Shown one piece after another: positions 10,541 through 20,863 of a DNA stretch of 64,000 nt (position 1 is the stretch's first letter; each line of letters begins with the position of its first letter). The notes beneath the pieces were generated by a model, which had not been told where the DNA came from, ran no database searches, and saw only the letters and a program-made list of their open reading frames with translations. Source of the DNA: Aquabacterium sp. (GTDB lineage Bacteria > Pseudomonadota > Gammaproteobacteria > Burkholderiales > Burkholderiaceae_C). Both the position numbers and the translations under genes were made by a program. The stretch spans positions 62,001 to 126,000 of the forward strand of contig NZ_JAQSDR010000033.1 in assembly GCF_029946005.1 (NCBI RefSeq), given 5' to 3'.

Positions 10541-10888
10541 ATGGCCAACGTGACCTTCACTTCCCCGATCATGAAGAAAGACCTGACGGTGTATGCCATC
10601 GCTGGCGACACCAGCACCTTGCTGGCCTTGGCCAAGGCGAACAAGGTGCCGGTCGAGTTCGAATGCGAAAACGGCGAATGCGGCTCCTGCCAAGTGCAGG
10701 TCAGCGTGCTGTCGGGCAATGCGCCTTACGGCGTCGCCTTGACCCAGAAGGAGAAGACGGTGCTCAAGCTGGCCGGCAAGATCACGGCCCAGCAGATAGA
10801 GGATGCCGAGACCAAAGACATGCCGCCACCTTGGCGCCTGGCCTGTCAGTTCATTGTCCGCAATGAAGACATCGTGGTGAGTTTCTGA
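10541..10888 (+). CDS. FeSII-like (Shethna II) [2Fe-2S] ferredoxin
   Basis: 115 residues. Cluster ligands Cys42, Cys47 and Cys50 (CENGECGSC) and Cys102 (RLACQ). Length, the N-terminal sheet motif FTSPIMKKDLTV, the central LTQKEKTVLKLAGK and the end pattern RLACQ-IV-DED resemble, from memory, the Azotobacter FeSII protein, which locks the nitrogenase components into an O2-resistant complex. Directly after nifK, it is likely made with nitrogenase in fixed proportion. The alternative is an ordinary plant-type ferredoxin donating electrons to NifH; the charged 60-95 segment favours FeSII. Confidence 0.75.
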   Translation: MANVTFTSPIMKKDLTVYAIAGDTSTLLALAKANKVPVEFECENGECGSCQVQVSVLSGNAPYGVALTQKEKTVLKLAGKITAQQIEDAETKDMPPPWRLACQFIVRNEDIVVSF

Positions 10889-10890
10889 CC

Positions 10891-11217
10891 ATGGATGCCA
10901 ACACCTCCACCTATGTCAAAACCACCCAGGACGGTCGCCTGGTCGAGGTGATCGATGGCCAGCTCTGCCTGGGCGGGCGGCCCGAGGCCGACACCCTGGT
11001 GCCCTTGATCGAGCACCCCAACCGCCAGGCCATCCAGAAGGCCGTGCCCGGTGCGACCCACATGGCGGGGCGTGTGCCTTTGCGCCATGACGAGGCCGCG
11101 ATCGCGCAAGGGGCCATGGACACGACCAGGCGCGCCTTCGTCAACGACCCGGTCGCCATTGCCGAGCGCTTTCGCAAAGTGATCTGGGCCAAGGCGCAGG
11201 CCGAAGGCGTGGAGTGA
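10891..11217 (+). CDS. nif operon hypothetical protein, 108 residues
   Basis: Starts two bases after the FeSII-like gene stop. Soluble, no cysteine cluster, no membrane segment. It begins with a short sheet-like part containing GRLVEVIDGQLCLGGRPEA and ends in a helical Ala/Arg-rich segment. I do not recognise the family. Tight coupling on both sides points to a function with nitrogenase or its cofactor; the place corresponds to that of nifT/nifY-type genes in other diazotrophs, but no similarity to NifY is evident. Confidence 0.75.
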   Translation: MDANTSTYVKTTQDGRLVEVIDGQLCLGGRPEADTLVPLIEHPNRQAIQKAVPGATHMAGRVPLRHDEAAIAQGAMDTTRRAFVNDPVAIAERFRKVIWAKAQAEGVE

Positions 11218-11227
11218 AGGGGCGGCC

Positions 11228-11713
11228 ATGATCTACGTGCTGGAAATCCAGGGGCCTCAGGAAGCCCAGGCCTGGTTTACCTTTGATGGGCAGGACCTGC
11301 TGCGCAAGGTGCAGGCCCAGGACCCCTTGCAGCCGTGGGAAGTGTTTGACGAGATTTCAGCGCGTGAACTGATGGACCTGGTGCGTGATGGCCCGCTGGA
11401 CGAGGCCGCCCGGCAAGCCTTTCCCGCGATCGCCGCGCTGGGCGATCAGCATGGCTGGGACACCAGCTTGTTTCGCGCCGACCACCTCTTGGGTGCAGGG
11501 ATTTACCAGCCCGAGCCGATCAAGTTGGAGCAGGCCTGTCTGGCCGCCCTGGGCCAGCGCACCGGCATCCACCGCGTGTACTGGACGGACCAGCAGGCCA
11601 TTGCCGCCATTGAAGGGCAAGAGCCCTTGTTTGAAGCCTTGGGTGGCTGGCGTGCGCGCCACGCCCTGAGAGAACAGTTGTTGTCCCTGGAAGTGCTGGC
11701 CGAAGACGTGTGA
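11228..11713 (+). CDS. nif operon hypothetical protein, 161 residues
   Basis: Starts ten bases after the preceding gene with a GGGG ribosome site. Soluble and acidic, with about 6% Gln and several Trp. The segment [16 protein letters not shown] and the following helical region have no family I can name. The conserved position between the FeSII-like gene and nifE suggests an accessory or protective role for nitrogenase. Confidence 0.75.
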   Translation: MIYVLEIQGPQEAQAWFTFDGQDLLRKVQAQDPLQPWEVFDEISARELMDLVRDGPLDEAARQAFPAIAALGDQHGWDTSLFRADHLLGAGIYQPEPIKLEQACLAALGQRTGIHRVYWTDQQAIAAIEGQEPLFEALGGWRARHALREQLLSLEVLAEDV

Positions 11714-11735
11714 CGCGTCGCATCTGGAGTTGACC

Positions 11736-13145
11736 ATGTCTGCATCGCTCAAGCAAAAGATCGCCGAAGTTTTTGACGAACCGGGCTGCGACAAGAACGT
11801 TGGCAAAAGCGCGAAAGAGCGCAAGAAGGGCTGCACCAAGCAGCTCTCGCCCGGCGCGGCCGCAGGGGGTTGCGCATTTGATGGCGCCAAGATCGCCTTG
11901 CAGCCCATCGTGGACGTGGCCCACCTGGTGCACGGCCCCATCGCTTGCGAAGGCAACTCCTGGGACAACCGGCACAGCGCCTCGTCCGGATCGCAGCTGT
12001 ACCGCACCGGCTTCACCACCGACATCAGCGAGCTGGACGTGATCTACGGCGGCGAAAAGCGCCTGTTCAAATCCGTCCGCGAGATCATCGAAAAATACGA
12101 TCCACCGGCCGTGTTCGTCTACCAGACCTGCGTGACCGCACTGATTGGCGACGACATCGAGGCCGTGTGCAAACGCGCCAGCGAAAAGTTCGGCAAGCCC
12201 GTGATCCCCGTCAACAGCCCCGGCTTTGCAGGCCCTAAGAACCTGGGCAACAAGCTGGGCGGGGAGGCCATCCTGGACTACGTCATCGGCACCGAAGAGC
12301 CCGCTTTCACCACGCCTTACGACATCAACATCATTGGCGAGTACAACCTCTCGGGCGAGTTGTGGCAGGTGAAGCCTTTGCTCGATGCCCTGGGCGTGCG
12401 CATCCTGTCGTGCATCTCGGGCGATGGCCGTTACCACGAGGTGGCCAGCAGCCACCGCGCCAAGGTCAACATGATGGTGTGCTCGAAGTCGATGATCAAC
12501 ATCGCCACGCGCATGCAGCAAAAGTGGGACATCCCTTACTTCGAAGGTTCGTTCTACGGCATTGGCGACACCAGCGAGACCTTGCGTCAGATCGCGAGCC
12601 TGCTGGTGCAGCGTGGCGCCGGGGCTGATCTGATCGACCGCACCGAGCGCCTGGTCGAGGTCGAAGAGGCCCGTGCCTGGAAACGGCTGGAGTACTACAA
12701 GGCGCGCCTGAACGGCAAGCGCGTGCTGCTGATCACCGGCGGCGTCAAGAGCTGGTCGGTGGTGTCGGCCCTGCAAGAGGTGGGCATGGAAATCGTGGGC
12801 ACCTCGGTCAAAAAATCCACCAAGGAAGACAAGGAAAAGATCAAGGAAATCATGGGTGACGACGCCCACATGATTGACGACATGACCCCGCGCGAGATGT
12901 ACAACATGCTGCGCGATGCCCGCGCTGACATCATGCTGTCGGGCGGCCGCTCGCAGTTCATCGCCCTGAAGGCGCGCATGCCCTGGCTGGACATCAACCA
13001 GGAACGACACCACGCCTATGCCGGTTACGAAGGCATGGTCGAGCTGGTGGAGGAGATCGACAAGGCGCTCTACAACCCCGTGTGGCAGCAGGTTCGCATC
13101 CCCGCCCCGTGGGACGAAGCCGACGCTGGCCTGCTGGCCGTCTGA
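11736..13145 (+). CDS. nifE: FeMo-co scaffold protein NifE
   Basis: 469 residues. NifD homologue that forms the NifEN scaffold where NifB-co matures to FeMo-co precursor. Cysteines in [29 protein letters not shown] and [12 protein letters not shown] are cluster ligands; it lacks the NifD FeMo-co His segment. The ATG at 11736 has GGAG six bases upstream; the TTG at 11730 is too close to that site. Confidence 0.97.
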   Translation: MSASLKQKIAEVFDEPGCDKNVGKSAKERKKGCTKQLSPGAAAGGCAFDGAKIALQPIVDVAHLVHGPIACEGNSWDNRHSASSGSQLYRTGFTTDISELDVIYGGEKRLFKSVREIIEKYDPPAVFVYQTCVTALIGDDIEAVCKRASEKFGKPVIPVNSPGFAGPKNLGNKLGGEAILDYVIGTEEPAFTTPYDINIIGEYNLSGELWQVKPLLDALGVRILSCISGDGRYHEVASSHRAKVNMMVCSKSMINIATRMQQKWDIPYFEGSFYGIGDTSETLRQIASLLVQRGAGADLIDRTERLVEVEEARAWKRLEYYKARLNGKRVLLITGGVKSWSVVSALQEVGMEIVGTSVKKSTKEDKEKIKEIMGDDAHMIDDMTPREMYNMLRDARADIMLSGGRSQFIALKARMPWLDINQERHHAYAGYEGMVELVEEIDKALYNPVWQQVRIPAPWDEADAGLLAV

Positions 13146-13156
13146 AGGAGCCCGCC

Positions 13157-14584
13157 ATGGCCAAAACCCTCGAATCCAAAAAGGCCTGCACGGTCAACCC
13201 CTTGAAGATGAGCCAGCCCCTGGGCGCCAGCTACGCCTTCATGGGCCTGGACAACTGCATGCCCGTGATGCATGGCTCGCAAGGCTGCACCTCGTTTGGC
13301 CTGGTGCTGCTGGTGCGCCATTTCAAGGAGGCGATCCCGCTGCAGACCACCGCCATGAACGAAGTCACCACCATCATGGGTGGGTACGAGAACATCGAGG
13401 CCGCGCTGCTCAACATCCGCAAGCGCGCCGCGCCCGCCATCATCGCCATCTGCTCCACTGGCCTCACCGAAACCAAGGGCGACGACGTGGACGGCTACCT
13501 GGCCACGGCCCTGCAACGCAAACCCGAGTTGCAGGACACGGCCCTGGTCTACGTATCGACGCCCGACTACGTGGGCGCTTTTGAAGACGGCTGGCGTCAC
13601 GCCGTGACCGGCATCATCAAAAGCGTGGTGGCCCCGGTCACGGGCGAGCAGGCCTTCATCGGGCAAGAGCGTGTGGCCCGGCAGGTCAACTTGCTGCCCG
13701 GCAGCCATCTCACACCGGGCGATCTGGACGAGCTGAAGGAAATCATCCAAGCCTTTGGCCTGAGCGTGATCACCTTGCCCGATGTGTCCGGATCGCTGGA
13801 CGGGCACATCCCTGCCGACTGGCGCGGCACCACCCTGGGCGGTACCACGCTGGACGAGGTCCGCGGCCTGGCCACGTCGGTGGCCACACTGGCCATTGGT
13901 GAGCAGATGCGCGATGCGGCCTCGGCGCTGGAGGCGCTCACCGGCACGCCCTACCACCTGTTCGATCGGCTGACCGGCCTGGAGTGCAATGACCGCCTCT
14001 TGATGCTGCTGTCCGAGCTGAGCGGCCAGCCCGTGCCTGCCAAGTACCGCCGCCAGCGCAGCCAGTTGCTGGATGCCATGCTGGATGGCCACTTCTACCT
14101 GGGCGGCGTGAAGGTGGCCATTGGGGCCGAGCCCGACCTGATGTTCGCCGCGGGCTCATTGCTGAACGAGATGGGCGCGCTGCTCACCTGCTGTGTCACC
14201 ACCACGCACTCTGCGGTGCTGGCGCAACTGCCCGCCGACACCGCCTTGCTGGGCGACCTGGAAGACTTGGAAAAAGGCGCCGCCGACTGCGATCTGTTGA
14301 TCACACATTCCCACGGACGCCAGGCCGCCGAGCGCCTGAACAAGCCTTTCCTGCGCCTGGGCTTTCCGATCTTTGACCGCATCGGCAATGCCCACCGCGT
14401 GATGGTGGGCTACCGAGGCACGCGCCAGTTCATCTTCGAGGTGGCCAATTTGATGATGGCCCACATCCCGCACGCCCACGAGGGCAGCTGGCCCTTGCCC
14501 GACATCGCCCAGCGCGTGGCCCGGCCCATCGTGGCCGAGCCCGAGCTGACCTCGCCCCTGACCCTTGACGGAGTCGAACCATGA
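13157..14584 (+). CDS. nifN: FeMo-co scaffold protein NifN
   Basis: 475 residues. NifK homologue, with the NifN pattern NPLKMSQPLGASYAF, DNCMPVMHGSQGC and a Gly-Gly-Tyr-Glu-Asn segment. The ATG at 13157 is preceded by AAGGAG. Its stop overlaps nifX by four bases (ATGA). Confidence 0.97.
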   Translation: MAKTLESKKACTVNPLKMSQPLGASYAFMGLDNCMPVMHGSQGCTSFGLVLLVRHFKEAIPLQTTAMNEVTTIMGGYENIEAALLNIRKRAAPAIIAICSTGLTETKGDDVDGYLATALQRKPELQDTALVYVSTPDYVGAFEDGWRHAVTGIIKSVVAPVTGEQAFIGQERVARQVNLLPGSHLTPGDLDELKEIIQAFGLSVITLPDVSGSLDGHIPADWRGTTLGGTTLDEVRGLATSVATLAIGEQMRDAASALEALTGTPYHLFDRLTGLECNDRLLMLLSELSGQPVPAKYRRQRSQLLDAMLDGHFYLGGVKVAIGAEPDLMFAAGSLLNEMGALLTCCVTTTHSAVLAQLPADTALLGDLEDLEKGAADCDLLITHSHGRQAAERLNKPFLRLGFPIFDRIGNAHRVMVGYRGTRQFIFEVANLMMAHIPHAHEGSWPLPDIAQRVARPIVAEPELTSPLTLDGVEP

Positions 14585-15000
14585 AAATTGCCTTCAGCAC
14601 CCAGGACAAGCAGCGCGTGGACGCGCACTTTGGTTGGGCCAAAAACATCCTGGTCTACGACGTGACCCCGGCGGGCTACACCTTCGTCGAGAACTTCGAG
14701 TTCGGCGGCAAGCTGGAAGAAGACGGCGACGAAGACAAGCTGGCCCCCAAGCTGGAAGCCATCAAGGACTGCGCCATCTTGTACGTGGCGGCCATTGGCG
14801 GTTCGGCTGCCGCCCGCGTGGTCGCCAGCAAGATCCATCCGATCAAGGTGGCCCAGCCCGAGCCCATCCTGGACATCCTTGAAAAGCTGCAAGACGTGCT
14901 CAAGGGCACGCCACCCCCCTGGTTGCGCAAGGCCCTGCAAAAGGGCCTTGACAACGCCACCCCCAACTTTGAAGACGAAGACGAGGTCAATCATGGCTGA
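14581..15000 (+). CDS. nifX: FeMo-co carrier protein NifX
   Basis: 139 residues of the NifX/NafY/VnfX family. Begins [20 protein letters not shown], with the conserved DAHFG segment, and the GGSAAARVV pocket region. It binds NifB-co and the VK-cluster and passes them between NifB and NifEN. The C-terminal tail is acidic. Overlaps nifN and the following gene. Confidence 0.95.
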   Translation: MKIAFSTQDKQRVDAHFGWAKNILVYDVTPAGYTFVENFEFGGKLEEDGDEDKLAPKLEAIKDCAILYVAAIGGSAAARVVASKIHPIKVAQPEPILDILEKLQDVLKGTPPPWLRKALQKGLDNATPNFEDEDEVNHG

Positions 15001-15481
15001 AGCCACACTGGACGCACCCACCACGCCAACGGACGAGGCCCTCATGGCCACCCCCTTCGTGAGCGAACTCATCAAGGTGCTGCGCGCGCAAGACACCCAC
15101 GGCGCCTGGGAGGGCAAGTCGGACCTGGCTTTGCTCGGCCCCTACATCCTGAGCGCCGAGCAGCGCCGCGAGTTGCCCATCATTTGCGACCCCGACCCCG
15201 AGATCCTGTGGCGCATGGAGTTGTTCTACAACGCCGTGGGCGTGGCCATCGAGCGCGAGACCGGCAACATGGTCAGCCCCATGATGAAGATGAGCCATGA
15301 AGGCTTTGGCCGCCTGGTGCTGCTGGCCGGTCGCCTGGTCGTGTTCAACAAGCAGCTTCGCGACGTGCACCGCTTCGGCTTCGCCTCACTGGCCAAGTTG
15401 GCCGAGCAGGGCGGCAAGTACCTGTCCGAGGGGATCGCCATGGTGCGCCAATACCCCGACGTGGCCAACTACGGTGCCTGA
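14993..15481 (+). CDS. NifX-associated protein (DUF269)
   Basis: 162 residues. After a flexible N-terminus comes the DUF269 pattern: [19 protein letters not shown], then [14 protein letters not shown] and [16 protein letters not shown]. The family occurs almost only beside nifX in diazotrophs and its exact role is not settled. Start overlaps the nifX stop by eight bases. Confidence 0.92.
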   Translation: MAEATLDAPTTPTDEALMATPFVSELIKVLRAQDTHGAWEGKSDLALLGPYILSAEQRRELPIICDPDPEILWRMELFYNAVGVAIERETGNMVSPMMKMSHEGFGRLVLLAGRLVVFNKQLRDVHRFGFASLAKLAEQGGKYLSEGIAMVRQYPDVANYGA

Positions 15482-15499
15482 GCGCCAGGAGAGACCCGC

Positions 15500-15694
15500 A
15501 TGGACGCCGATGAACTCAAGCTCAGGATCAGGAAGCTGAACGCCCAGGCCACGCAGGCCAAGATGGACCTGCACGACCTGTCAGAAGACCTGCCCACCCA
15601 TTGGGAAAACATCCTGAGCGTGGCCCAGCGTTGCCACGATGCCCACGCTGCCCTGACCGAGGCCCGCAAGGCCGCCGCCGCGAGTACGCCATGA
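15500..15694 (+). CDS. Small NifX-associated helical protein (DUF683/CCE_0567)
   Basis: 64 residues, nearly all helical, with a heptad-like pattern LKLRIRKLNAQATQAKMDLHDLSEDLP and the THWENI segment of the DUF683 family. The family is found after the DUF269 gene in most nif operons. AGGAGA ribosome site; the stop overlaps fdxB. Confidence 0.9.
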   Translation: MDADELKLRIRKLNAQATQAKMDLHDLSEDLPTHWENILSVAQRCHDAHAALTEARKAAAASTP

Positions 15695-15999
15695 GCACTT
15701 TTTTCATCACCATGCCCAGCGGTGAAACCTGGGAGCCCCAATTTGTTCAGCAGATCAACGAGGCCAACTGCATCGGCTGTGGCCGTTGCTTCAAAGTGTG
15801 CCCGCGTGGTGTGCTGGAGTTGGTGGGCCTGGACGCCGAGGGCGAGCGCGTTGCCATCGCGTCCGATGACGATGACGACGACGAAGAATACGAAAAGAAG
15901 GTCATGACCATCGCGAAGCAGGCGCTGTGCATTGGTTGCACGGCTTGCTCCAAGATCTGTCCGAAGAAGTGCTTCACGCACGCCGCCGCCAGCGTTTGA
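15691..15999 (+). CDS. fdxB: nif-type 2[4Fe-4S] ferredoxin III
   Basis: 102 residues. First cluster motif CIGCGRCFKVCP, second CIGCTACSKICP, separated by an acidic insert with six consecutive Asp. This long-spacer type is the FdxB ferredoxin seen next to nifX genes, a probable donor in FeMo-co synthesis or to NifH. Start overlaps the preceding stop (ATGA). Confidence 0.93.
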   Translation: MSTFFITMPSGETWEPQFVQQINEANCIGCGRCFKVCPRGVLELVGLDAEGERVAIASDDDDDDEEYEKKVMTIAKQALCIGCTACSKICPKKCFTHAAASV

Positions 16000-16046
16000 A
16001 CCCATTCATGGGTCATCATGGAGGCCCATGTATGCAGGAGCGGGTG

Positions 16047-16790
16047 ATGAACAGGCTGGTTTTGGCGGGTGTGCTCTCCCTCATGGGCTGCTCGGCGCAG
16101 GCCGATCAGGTGCAAGTGGCCGTGGCCGCCAACTTCGTCGGGCCCTTTCAAAAAATCGCCGCTGACTTCGCGGCCGACACCGGCCACACCGCCGTGGCCA
16201 TCACCGGGTCCACGGGCAAGTTCTACGCGCAGATCAAATCAGGCGCGCCGTTCGAGGTGCTGCTGGCCGCCGACAACGAAACCCCCAAGAAGCTGGAAGA
16301 CGAGGGCCTGGCCGTCAAAGGCCAGCACTTCACCTACGCCAAAGGCACGCTGGTGCTGTGGAGCGCCAAGCCGGGCTTCGTGGACAAGCAGGGTCAGGTC
16401 TTGAGCAAGGGCGGCTTCAAGCACCTGGCGCTGGCCAACCCCAAGCTGGCCCCCTATGGCGCTGCGGCCGAGCAAGCCTTGAAGGCCCTGGGCCTGTACG
16501 ACAGCTTGCTGCCCAAGTTCGTTCAGGGCGACAGCATTGCCCAGACGTACCAGTTCATCGCCACCGGCAATGCCGAACTGGGCTTCGTGGCCTTGTCTCA
16601 AGTGGCCCCGCCTGACAAGCCCACCGTGGGCTCATGGTGGGTGGTGCCCGCCAAGCTGTACGACCCCCTCTTGCAAGATGCCACCGTGCTCAAGAAAGGC
16701 GAAGGCAAGCCGGCCGCCGCCGCTTTGATGACCTACCTGCGCGGCGACAAGGCCCAGGCCGTGATCAAGGCCTACGGTTACGGCCTGTGA
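16047..16790 (+). CDS. modA: Molybdate-binding protein ModA
   Basis: 247 residues. Signal peptide at 1-20; both a standard cut after AQA and a lipobox-like LMGC are possible. The mature protein starts with [12 protein letters not shown] and has [24 protein letters not shown], the molybdate-binding loops, and the [17 protein letters not shown] segment. The ATG at 16047 has CAGGAG six bases upstream; the open frame upstream belongs to the fdxB tail. It feeds Mo to nitrogenase. Confidence 0.95.
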   Translation: MNRLVLAGVLSLMGCSAQADQVQVAVAANFVGPFQKIAADFAADTGHTAVAITGSTGKFYAQIKSGAPFEVLLAADNETPKKLEDEGLAVKGQHFTYAKGTLVLWSAKPGFVDKQGQVLSKGGFKHLALANPKLAPYGAAAEQALKALGLYDSLLPKFVQGDSIAQTYQFIATGNAELGFVALSQVAPPDKPTVGSWWVVPAKLYDPLLQDATVLKKGEGKPAAAALMTYLRGDKAQAVIKAYGYGL

Positions 16791-17482
16791 TGCTGGACGC
16801 CGATGACCTGCAAGCGCTGAGGCTGACCGCCGAGTTGGCCAGCGTCACCACCGCACTGCTGTTGTTGCTGGGCACGCCCATCGCCTGGTGGCTGGCCCGC
16901 ACGCACTCGCGGCTCAAGGGCGCGGTGGCGGCCTTGGTGGCCTTGCCCCTGGTGCTGCCGCCCACCGTCATCGGCTTTTACCTCTTGATGCTGATGGGGC
17001 CGGAAGGGCCGGTGGGCCGCTTGACGCATTGGCTGGGTTGGGGCCTGTTGCCCTTCACCTTTTGGGGGCTGGTGGTGGCGTCCATCCTGCATTCGCTGCC
17101 CTTCGTGGTCCAGCCGTTGCACCAGGCATTTGAAGCCTTGGGCTCGCGCCCGCTGGAAGTGGCCGCCACCTTGCGCGCCAGCCCCTGGGACCGCTTTGTG
17201 ACCGTGGCCCTGCCCCTGGCCCGACCCGGATTTTTGACGGCTGCTGTGCTGGGCTTTGCGCACACGGTGGGTGAGTTCGGCGTGGTGCTGATGATCGGCG
17301 GCAACATCCCCGGTGCCACACGCGTGCTGTCGGTGGCCTTGTACGGGCACGTGGAGGCCATGGACTACGGCAAGGCGCACCTGCTGGCGGCAGGCATGGC
17401 TGGCTTTGGCTTTGCCGTGATGTTCCTGCTGTACTTCTTGAACGGGCGCGCCTTGCGCCAACAAGGGGCGGCTCATGTCTGA
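16790..17482 (+). CDS. modB: Molybdate ABC transporter permease ModB
   Basis: 230 residues, five membrane helices. The EAA loop ([14 protein letters not shown]-like: [24 protein letters not shown]) that meets ModC is clear. Start overlaps the modA stop by one base. Confidence 0.95.
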   Translation: MLDADDLQALRLTAELASVTTALLLLLGTPIAWWLARTHSRLKGAVAALVALPLVLPPTVIGFYLLMLMGPEGPVGRLTHWLGWGLLPFTFWGLVVASILHSLPFVVQPLHQAFEALGSRPLEVAATLRASPWDRFVTVALPLARPGFLTAAVLGFAHTVGEFGVVLMIGGNIPGATRVLSVALYGHVEAMDYGKAHLLAAGMAGFGFAVMFLLYFLNGRALRQQGAAHV

Positions 17483-18572
17483 CATCCAGGTCGACCTCAA
17501 ACTGAGCTATCCCGGCGGCTTTGCGCTGGATGTGTCCCTGAGGCTGCCAGGGCAGGGCGTGAGCGTGTTGCTGGGCCCCTCGGGCTGCGGCAAGACCACC
17601 GTGCTGCGCGCCCTGGCGGGGCTGGAAAGGGCCCAAGGCTCGGTGCAGGTGAACGGCCAGGTCTGGCAAAACGGCCACCACTTCCTGCCCACCCACCAGC
17701 GCCCCATTGGCTACGTCTTTCAAGAGGCCAGCTTGTTTGCGCACCTCACGGTCCAGGGCAACCTGCACTATGGCTTGCAGCGCACGCCCAAGGCTGATCG
17801 AAGGGTGAGCATGGACGAGGCCGTGGACCTGCTCGGCATTGCCCACCTGCTGGACCGTCGGCCTGATCGATTGTCGGGTGGCGAGCGGCAGCGCGTGGCC
17901 ATCGCGCGGGCGCTGTTGACCAGCCCGCGCGTGCTCTTGATGGACGAGCCCTTGTCCGCGCTTGACGCGCAACGCAAGGCCGAGGTGCTGCCCTTTCTGG
18001 AGCGCCTGAACCAACAGTCCGGCGTGCCCCTGATCTACGTGACCCATGCCCTGGATGAGGCCGTTCGACTGGCCGACCACCTGGTGCTGATGTCGGTCGG
18101 GCGGGTGGTGGCCAGTGGCTCTGCCCGAGACTTGCTGGCCCGGCTGGACCTGCCCTTGAGCCAACTGGACGAAGCCAGCGTGATGCTGCCTGGCACGGTG
18201 GCCGAGCACGATGCTCGCTACGGGCAAAGCCGCATCGACGTGAGCGGCCTGCCGTTGTGGGTGGGCCTGCACCTGGCCCCCGTGGGGCAAGCCGTGCGCG
18301 TGCGCGTGCTGGCCCGCGACGTGAGCGTGGCCCTGAGCCACCGCGCCGACAGCAGCATCGTCAACATCCTGCCCGCCCACGTCGAGGCCTTGCGAGACGA
18401 CGGCCCCGACACGGTGACCTTGCAGCTTCGCCTTCAGTCGCCCGATGGTGGTGCTGCCCAACCGGCGCCCGTGCTGCTGGCCCGCATCACACGGCGCTCG
18501 CGCGACGCCTTGAACCTGGTGCCAGGCCAGGCGGTGTTTGCGCAGATCAAGGGCGCGGCCCTGATTCGTTGA
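17475..18572 (+). CDS. modC: Molybdate ABC transporter ATPase ModC
   Basis: 365 residues. Walker [11 protein letters not shown]-loop YVFQEASLF, signature [15 protein letters not shown], Walker [13 protein letters not shown], then a C-terminal Mop/TOBE-type domain from about 290 that binds molybdate and regulates transport. Last gene of the nifH transcription unit as far as spacing shows. Its 3' end overlaps the tail of the converging gene by 26 bases. Confidence 0.95.
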   Translation: MSDIQVDLKLSYPGGFALDVSLRLPGQGVSVLLGPSGCGKTTVLRALAGLERAQGSVQVNGQVWQNGHHFLPTHQRPIGYVFQEASLFAHLTVQGNLHYGLQRTPKADRRVSMDEAVDLLGIAHLLDRRPDRLSGGERQRVAIARALLTSPRVLLMDEPLSALDAQRKAEVLPFLERLNQQSGVPLIYVTHALDEAVRLADHLVLMSVGRVVASGSARDLLARLDLPLSQLDEASVMLPGTVAEHDARYGQSRIDVSGLPLWVGLHLAPVGQAVRVRVLARDVSVALSHRADSSIVNILPAHVEALRDDGPDTVTLQLRLQSPDGGAAQPAPVLLARITRRSRDALNLVPGQAVFAQIKGAALIR

Positions 18573-19224
18573 GGGCCAACTGCGCCGCGATCTGGCGCAA
18601 GGCATTCTCGAACACGGCAACGGGCTGCCCGCCCGAGATCAGGTGCTCGTCGTTGATGATCACCGCGGGCACTGAATGGACGCCGCTGTTGGTGTAAAAC
18701 GCCTCTTGCGCCCGCACCTCGTCGGTGAACTCTGCGCTGTTCAGGATGGCCTGCGCGCGTTGCTCGTCCAGCCCGGCCTCGCGGACCGAAGCCAGCAACA
18801 CCTCGGGCGATTCCATGCTCTGGCGCTCACGGTGGCAGGCTTGCAGCAGGGATTTTTTCAGGGCCAGTTGTTGGCCCGCGTGCTCCACACCGGCCCAATG
18901 CAGCAGGCGGTGCGCGTTGAAGGTGTTGTAAATGCGGCCGCGCCCGGCTGGGCTGAAGTCGAAGCCGACCTCGGCGCCCCGCTGGCGAATCGTCTCGCGG
19001 ATCTGGGCCTGCTGCTCGGGCGACGAGCCGTATTTTTGGGCCAGGTGCTCACCAATGTCCTGGCCACCGGGGGGCATCTGCGGGTTCAACTCAAAGGGCT
19101 GAAACTGCAAGGTGGCCGACACCTCGCCTTGAAGGTGATCCAAGGCCTGCTCCAGGGCCGACAGCCCGATGGCGCACCAGGGGCAGGAGATGTCAGAGAC
19201 AAAATCGATTTTGAGCTTGGTCAT
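18547..19224 (-). CDS. DsbA-family (FrnE-like) oxidoreductase
   Basis: 225 residues with no signal peptide, so cytoplasmic. Thioredoxin-fold start KIDFVSDISCPWCAIG carries a CPWC active site; the middle is helical and the end has the cis-Pro loop GVHSVPAVIIN. This is the 2-hydroxychromene-2-carboxylate isomerase/FrnE subgroup, linked to thiol redox chemistry. The ATG at 19224 puts the fold at the N-terminus; the in-frame ATG at 19257 adds eleven unlikely residues. Confidence 0.88.
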   Translation of the reverse strand: MTKLKIDFVSDISCPWCAIGLSALEQALDHLQGEVSATLQFQPFELNPQMPPGGQDIGEHLAQKYGSSPEQQAQIRETIRQRGAEVGFDFSPAGRGRIYNTFNAHRLLHWAGVEHAGQQLALKKSLLQACHRERQSMESPEVLLASVREAGLDEQRAQAILNSAEFTDEVRAQEAFYTNSGVHSVPAVIINDEHLISGGQPVAVFENALRQIAAQLALNESGPRP

Positions 19225-19313
19225 GCGGGGATCGTACCCACAGACCAATGACCCCATGCCCCATCGGGGGGCTTGGCCCTGCGGACCCGCCTCAGTGACC
19301 CCGCGAGGTGGCC

Positions 19314-19679
19314 TTACTTGCTGGCAGCACCTTGCATTGGCTTGGCGCCCATTGGGGCGTCCTTGCCCATCATGCCCATGTTCCCGTCTTTGTCCATGCC
19401 ACCGTTCTGGTCCATGTGCTCATGCATCTCCTTCATGTGCTTGTCCATCAGCTTCTGGCGCTTGGCCGCGTTCTTGGTGCCGTGGATCTTCGTCATTTCC
19501 TTTTGATGCTTTTCATGCATGTCATGCATGCTGCCCATCCCGGCAGGCTTGGAGGCCATGCTGGCAGCCGCTTGGGGATGGTGTGCCTTGTGGTCTTCTT
19601 CTTTGCCCTGGGCGAACGAGCTGCCAACAGCAGCCAGAGCAAAAATGAGGGTTGAAATCAGTTTGGTGGGGGTGTGCAT
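19314..19679 (-). CDS. Secreted His/Met-rich protein
   Basis: 121 residues. Signal peptide ends SSFA-Q; the mature protein is rich in His, Met, Lys and Asp, with repeated HMKEMHEHMD-type patches that could bind copper or other soft metals. No family assigned. Divergent from the ABC exporter operon, separated by 110 bases. AAGGA ribosome site before the ATG at 19679. Confidence 0.75.
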   Translation of the reverse strand: MHTPTKLISTLIFALAAVGSSFAQGKEEDHKAHHPQAAASMASKPAGMGSMHDMHEKHQKEMTKIHGTKNAAKRQKLMDKHMKEMHEHMDQNGGMDKDGNMGMMGKDAPMGAKPMQGAASK

Positions 19680-19789
19680 GCTGTGTCCTTTTTTGATTGG
19701 TGGGGGGCAGCTTAAATCGGATGGGCCGACAGGTGGCTTGACCTGCATCAGTCCACAGGGTCAAAGCTTGCACTAGAGTTAACCCTCTC

Positions 19790-20863
19790 ATGATCCCCAA
19801 CCTCAAGCCCAAACTGATTCCCCTCCTGATCGTGGCGGCGCTCGCTTTGGCGGGCTACTACGGCTGGGCCCGCTTGAAGACCGCTGGCCCCGGTGCGGGC
19901 TTCGTCAGTGGCAATGGCCGCATCGAAGCCACCGAGGTGGATGTGGCCACTAAGCTCCCGGGCCGCGTTGACGACATCATGGTCGCCGAGGGGGAGTTCG
20001 TCGCGGCCGGTCAGCCCTTGGCGAAGATGCAGGTGCAGTCGCTGGAGGCGCAACGCGACGAAGCCCGCGCGCAGCACCAGCAGCTCGTCAATGCGGTTGC
20101 CAGTGCTGAGGCCCAGGTGGCCGCGCGCGTGAGTGACAAAGCGGCCACTCAGGCGCTGGTGGCTCAGCGTGAGAGCGAGCTGGACGCCGCCCAGCGGCGC
20201 CTTGTGCGTTCTGAAACCTTGGCGCGCGAGGGCGCCACCTCGCGGCAGGAGCTTGACGACGACCGTGCCCGAGTTCGCAGCGTGCACGCGGCAGTGGCGG
20301 CTGCCCAAGCCCAAGTGGCTGCCGCACAGGCGGCCATCGATGCCGCGAAAGCGCAGGTCGTGGGGGCGGGCTCGGCCGTCACCGCGGCACAAGCCTCCAT
20401 CGCGCGCGTGCAGGCCGACATCGCCGACAGCCTGCTCAGGGCACCGCGTGCCGGGCGCGTGCAATACCGCATTGCCCAGCCGGGCGAGGTGTTGGGCGGT
20501 GGTGGCAAAGTGCTGAACCTCGTCGATCTGTCTGATGTGTCCATGACCTTCTTCCTGCCCGAAACTGTCGCGGGCAAGGTGGCCCTGGGCAGCGAGGTGC
20601 ACATCGTGCTTGATGCCGCGCCCGCCTATGTGATCCCGGCCAAAGTGTCCTTCGTCGCCAGCGTGGCGCAGTTCACGCCCAAGACCGTGGAGACGGCCAG
20701 CGAACGCCAGAAGCTGATGTTCCGCGTCAAGGCCAAGATCGACCCCGATCTGCTGCGCAAGCACCTGCAGCAGGTCAAGACCGGCTTGCCGGGCGTGGCC
20801 TGGCTCAAGCTCGATCCTCAGGCCCCTTGGCCGCCTGAACTGACGGTCAAGGTGCCGCAGTGA
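19790..20863 (+). CDS. Membrane fusion protein of ABC exporter (HlyD/YhiI type)
   Basis: 357 residues. One N-terminal membrane helix, a lipoyl-like half ([21 protein letters not shown]), a long Ala/Gln-rich coiled coil (about 85-205) and a beta-barrel part. It bridges the inner-membrane exporter to the outer membrane. Its stop overlaps the next gene by four bases. Confidence 0.9.
   Translation: MIPNLKPKLIPLLIVAALALAGYYGWARLKTAGPGAGFVSGNGRIEATEVDVATKLPGRVDDIMVAEGEFVAAGQPLAKMQVQSLEAQRDEARAQHQQLVNAVASAEAQVAARVSDKAATQALVAQRESELDAAQRRLVRSETLAREGATSRQELDDDRARVRSVHAAVAAAQAQVAAAQAAIDAAKAQVVGAGSAVTAAQASIARVQADIADSLLRAPRAGRVQYRIAQPGEVLGGGGKVLNLVDLSDVSMTFFLPETVAGKVALGSEVHIVLDAAPAYVIPAKVSFVASVAQFTPKTVETASERQKLMFRVKAKIDPDLLRKHLQQVKTGLPGVAWLKLDPQAPWPPELTVKVPQ

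Noticed and set aside
8776-10719. Open frame of 647 codons antisense to nifK
   Set aside because: Shadow of a high-GC gene; His/Val/Gly-rich translation without family signals.
17055-18620. Open frame of 521 codons antisense to modBC
   Set aside because: Shadow frame; the real genes show all ABC motifs on the other strand.
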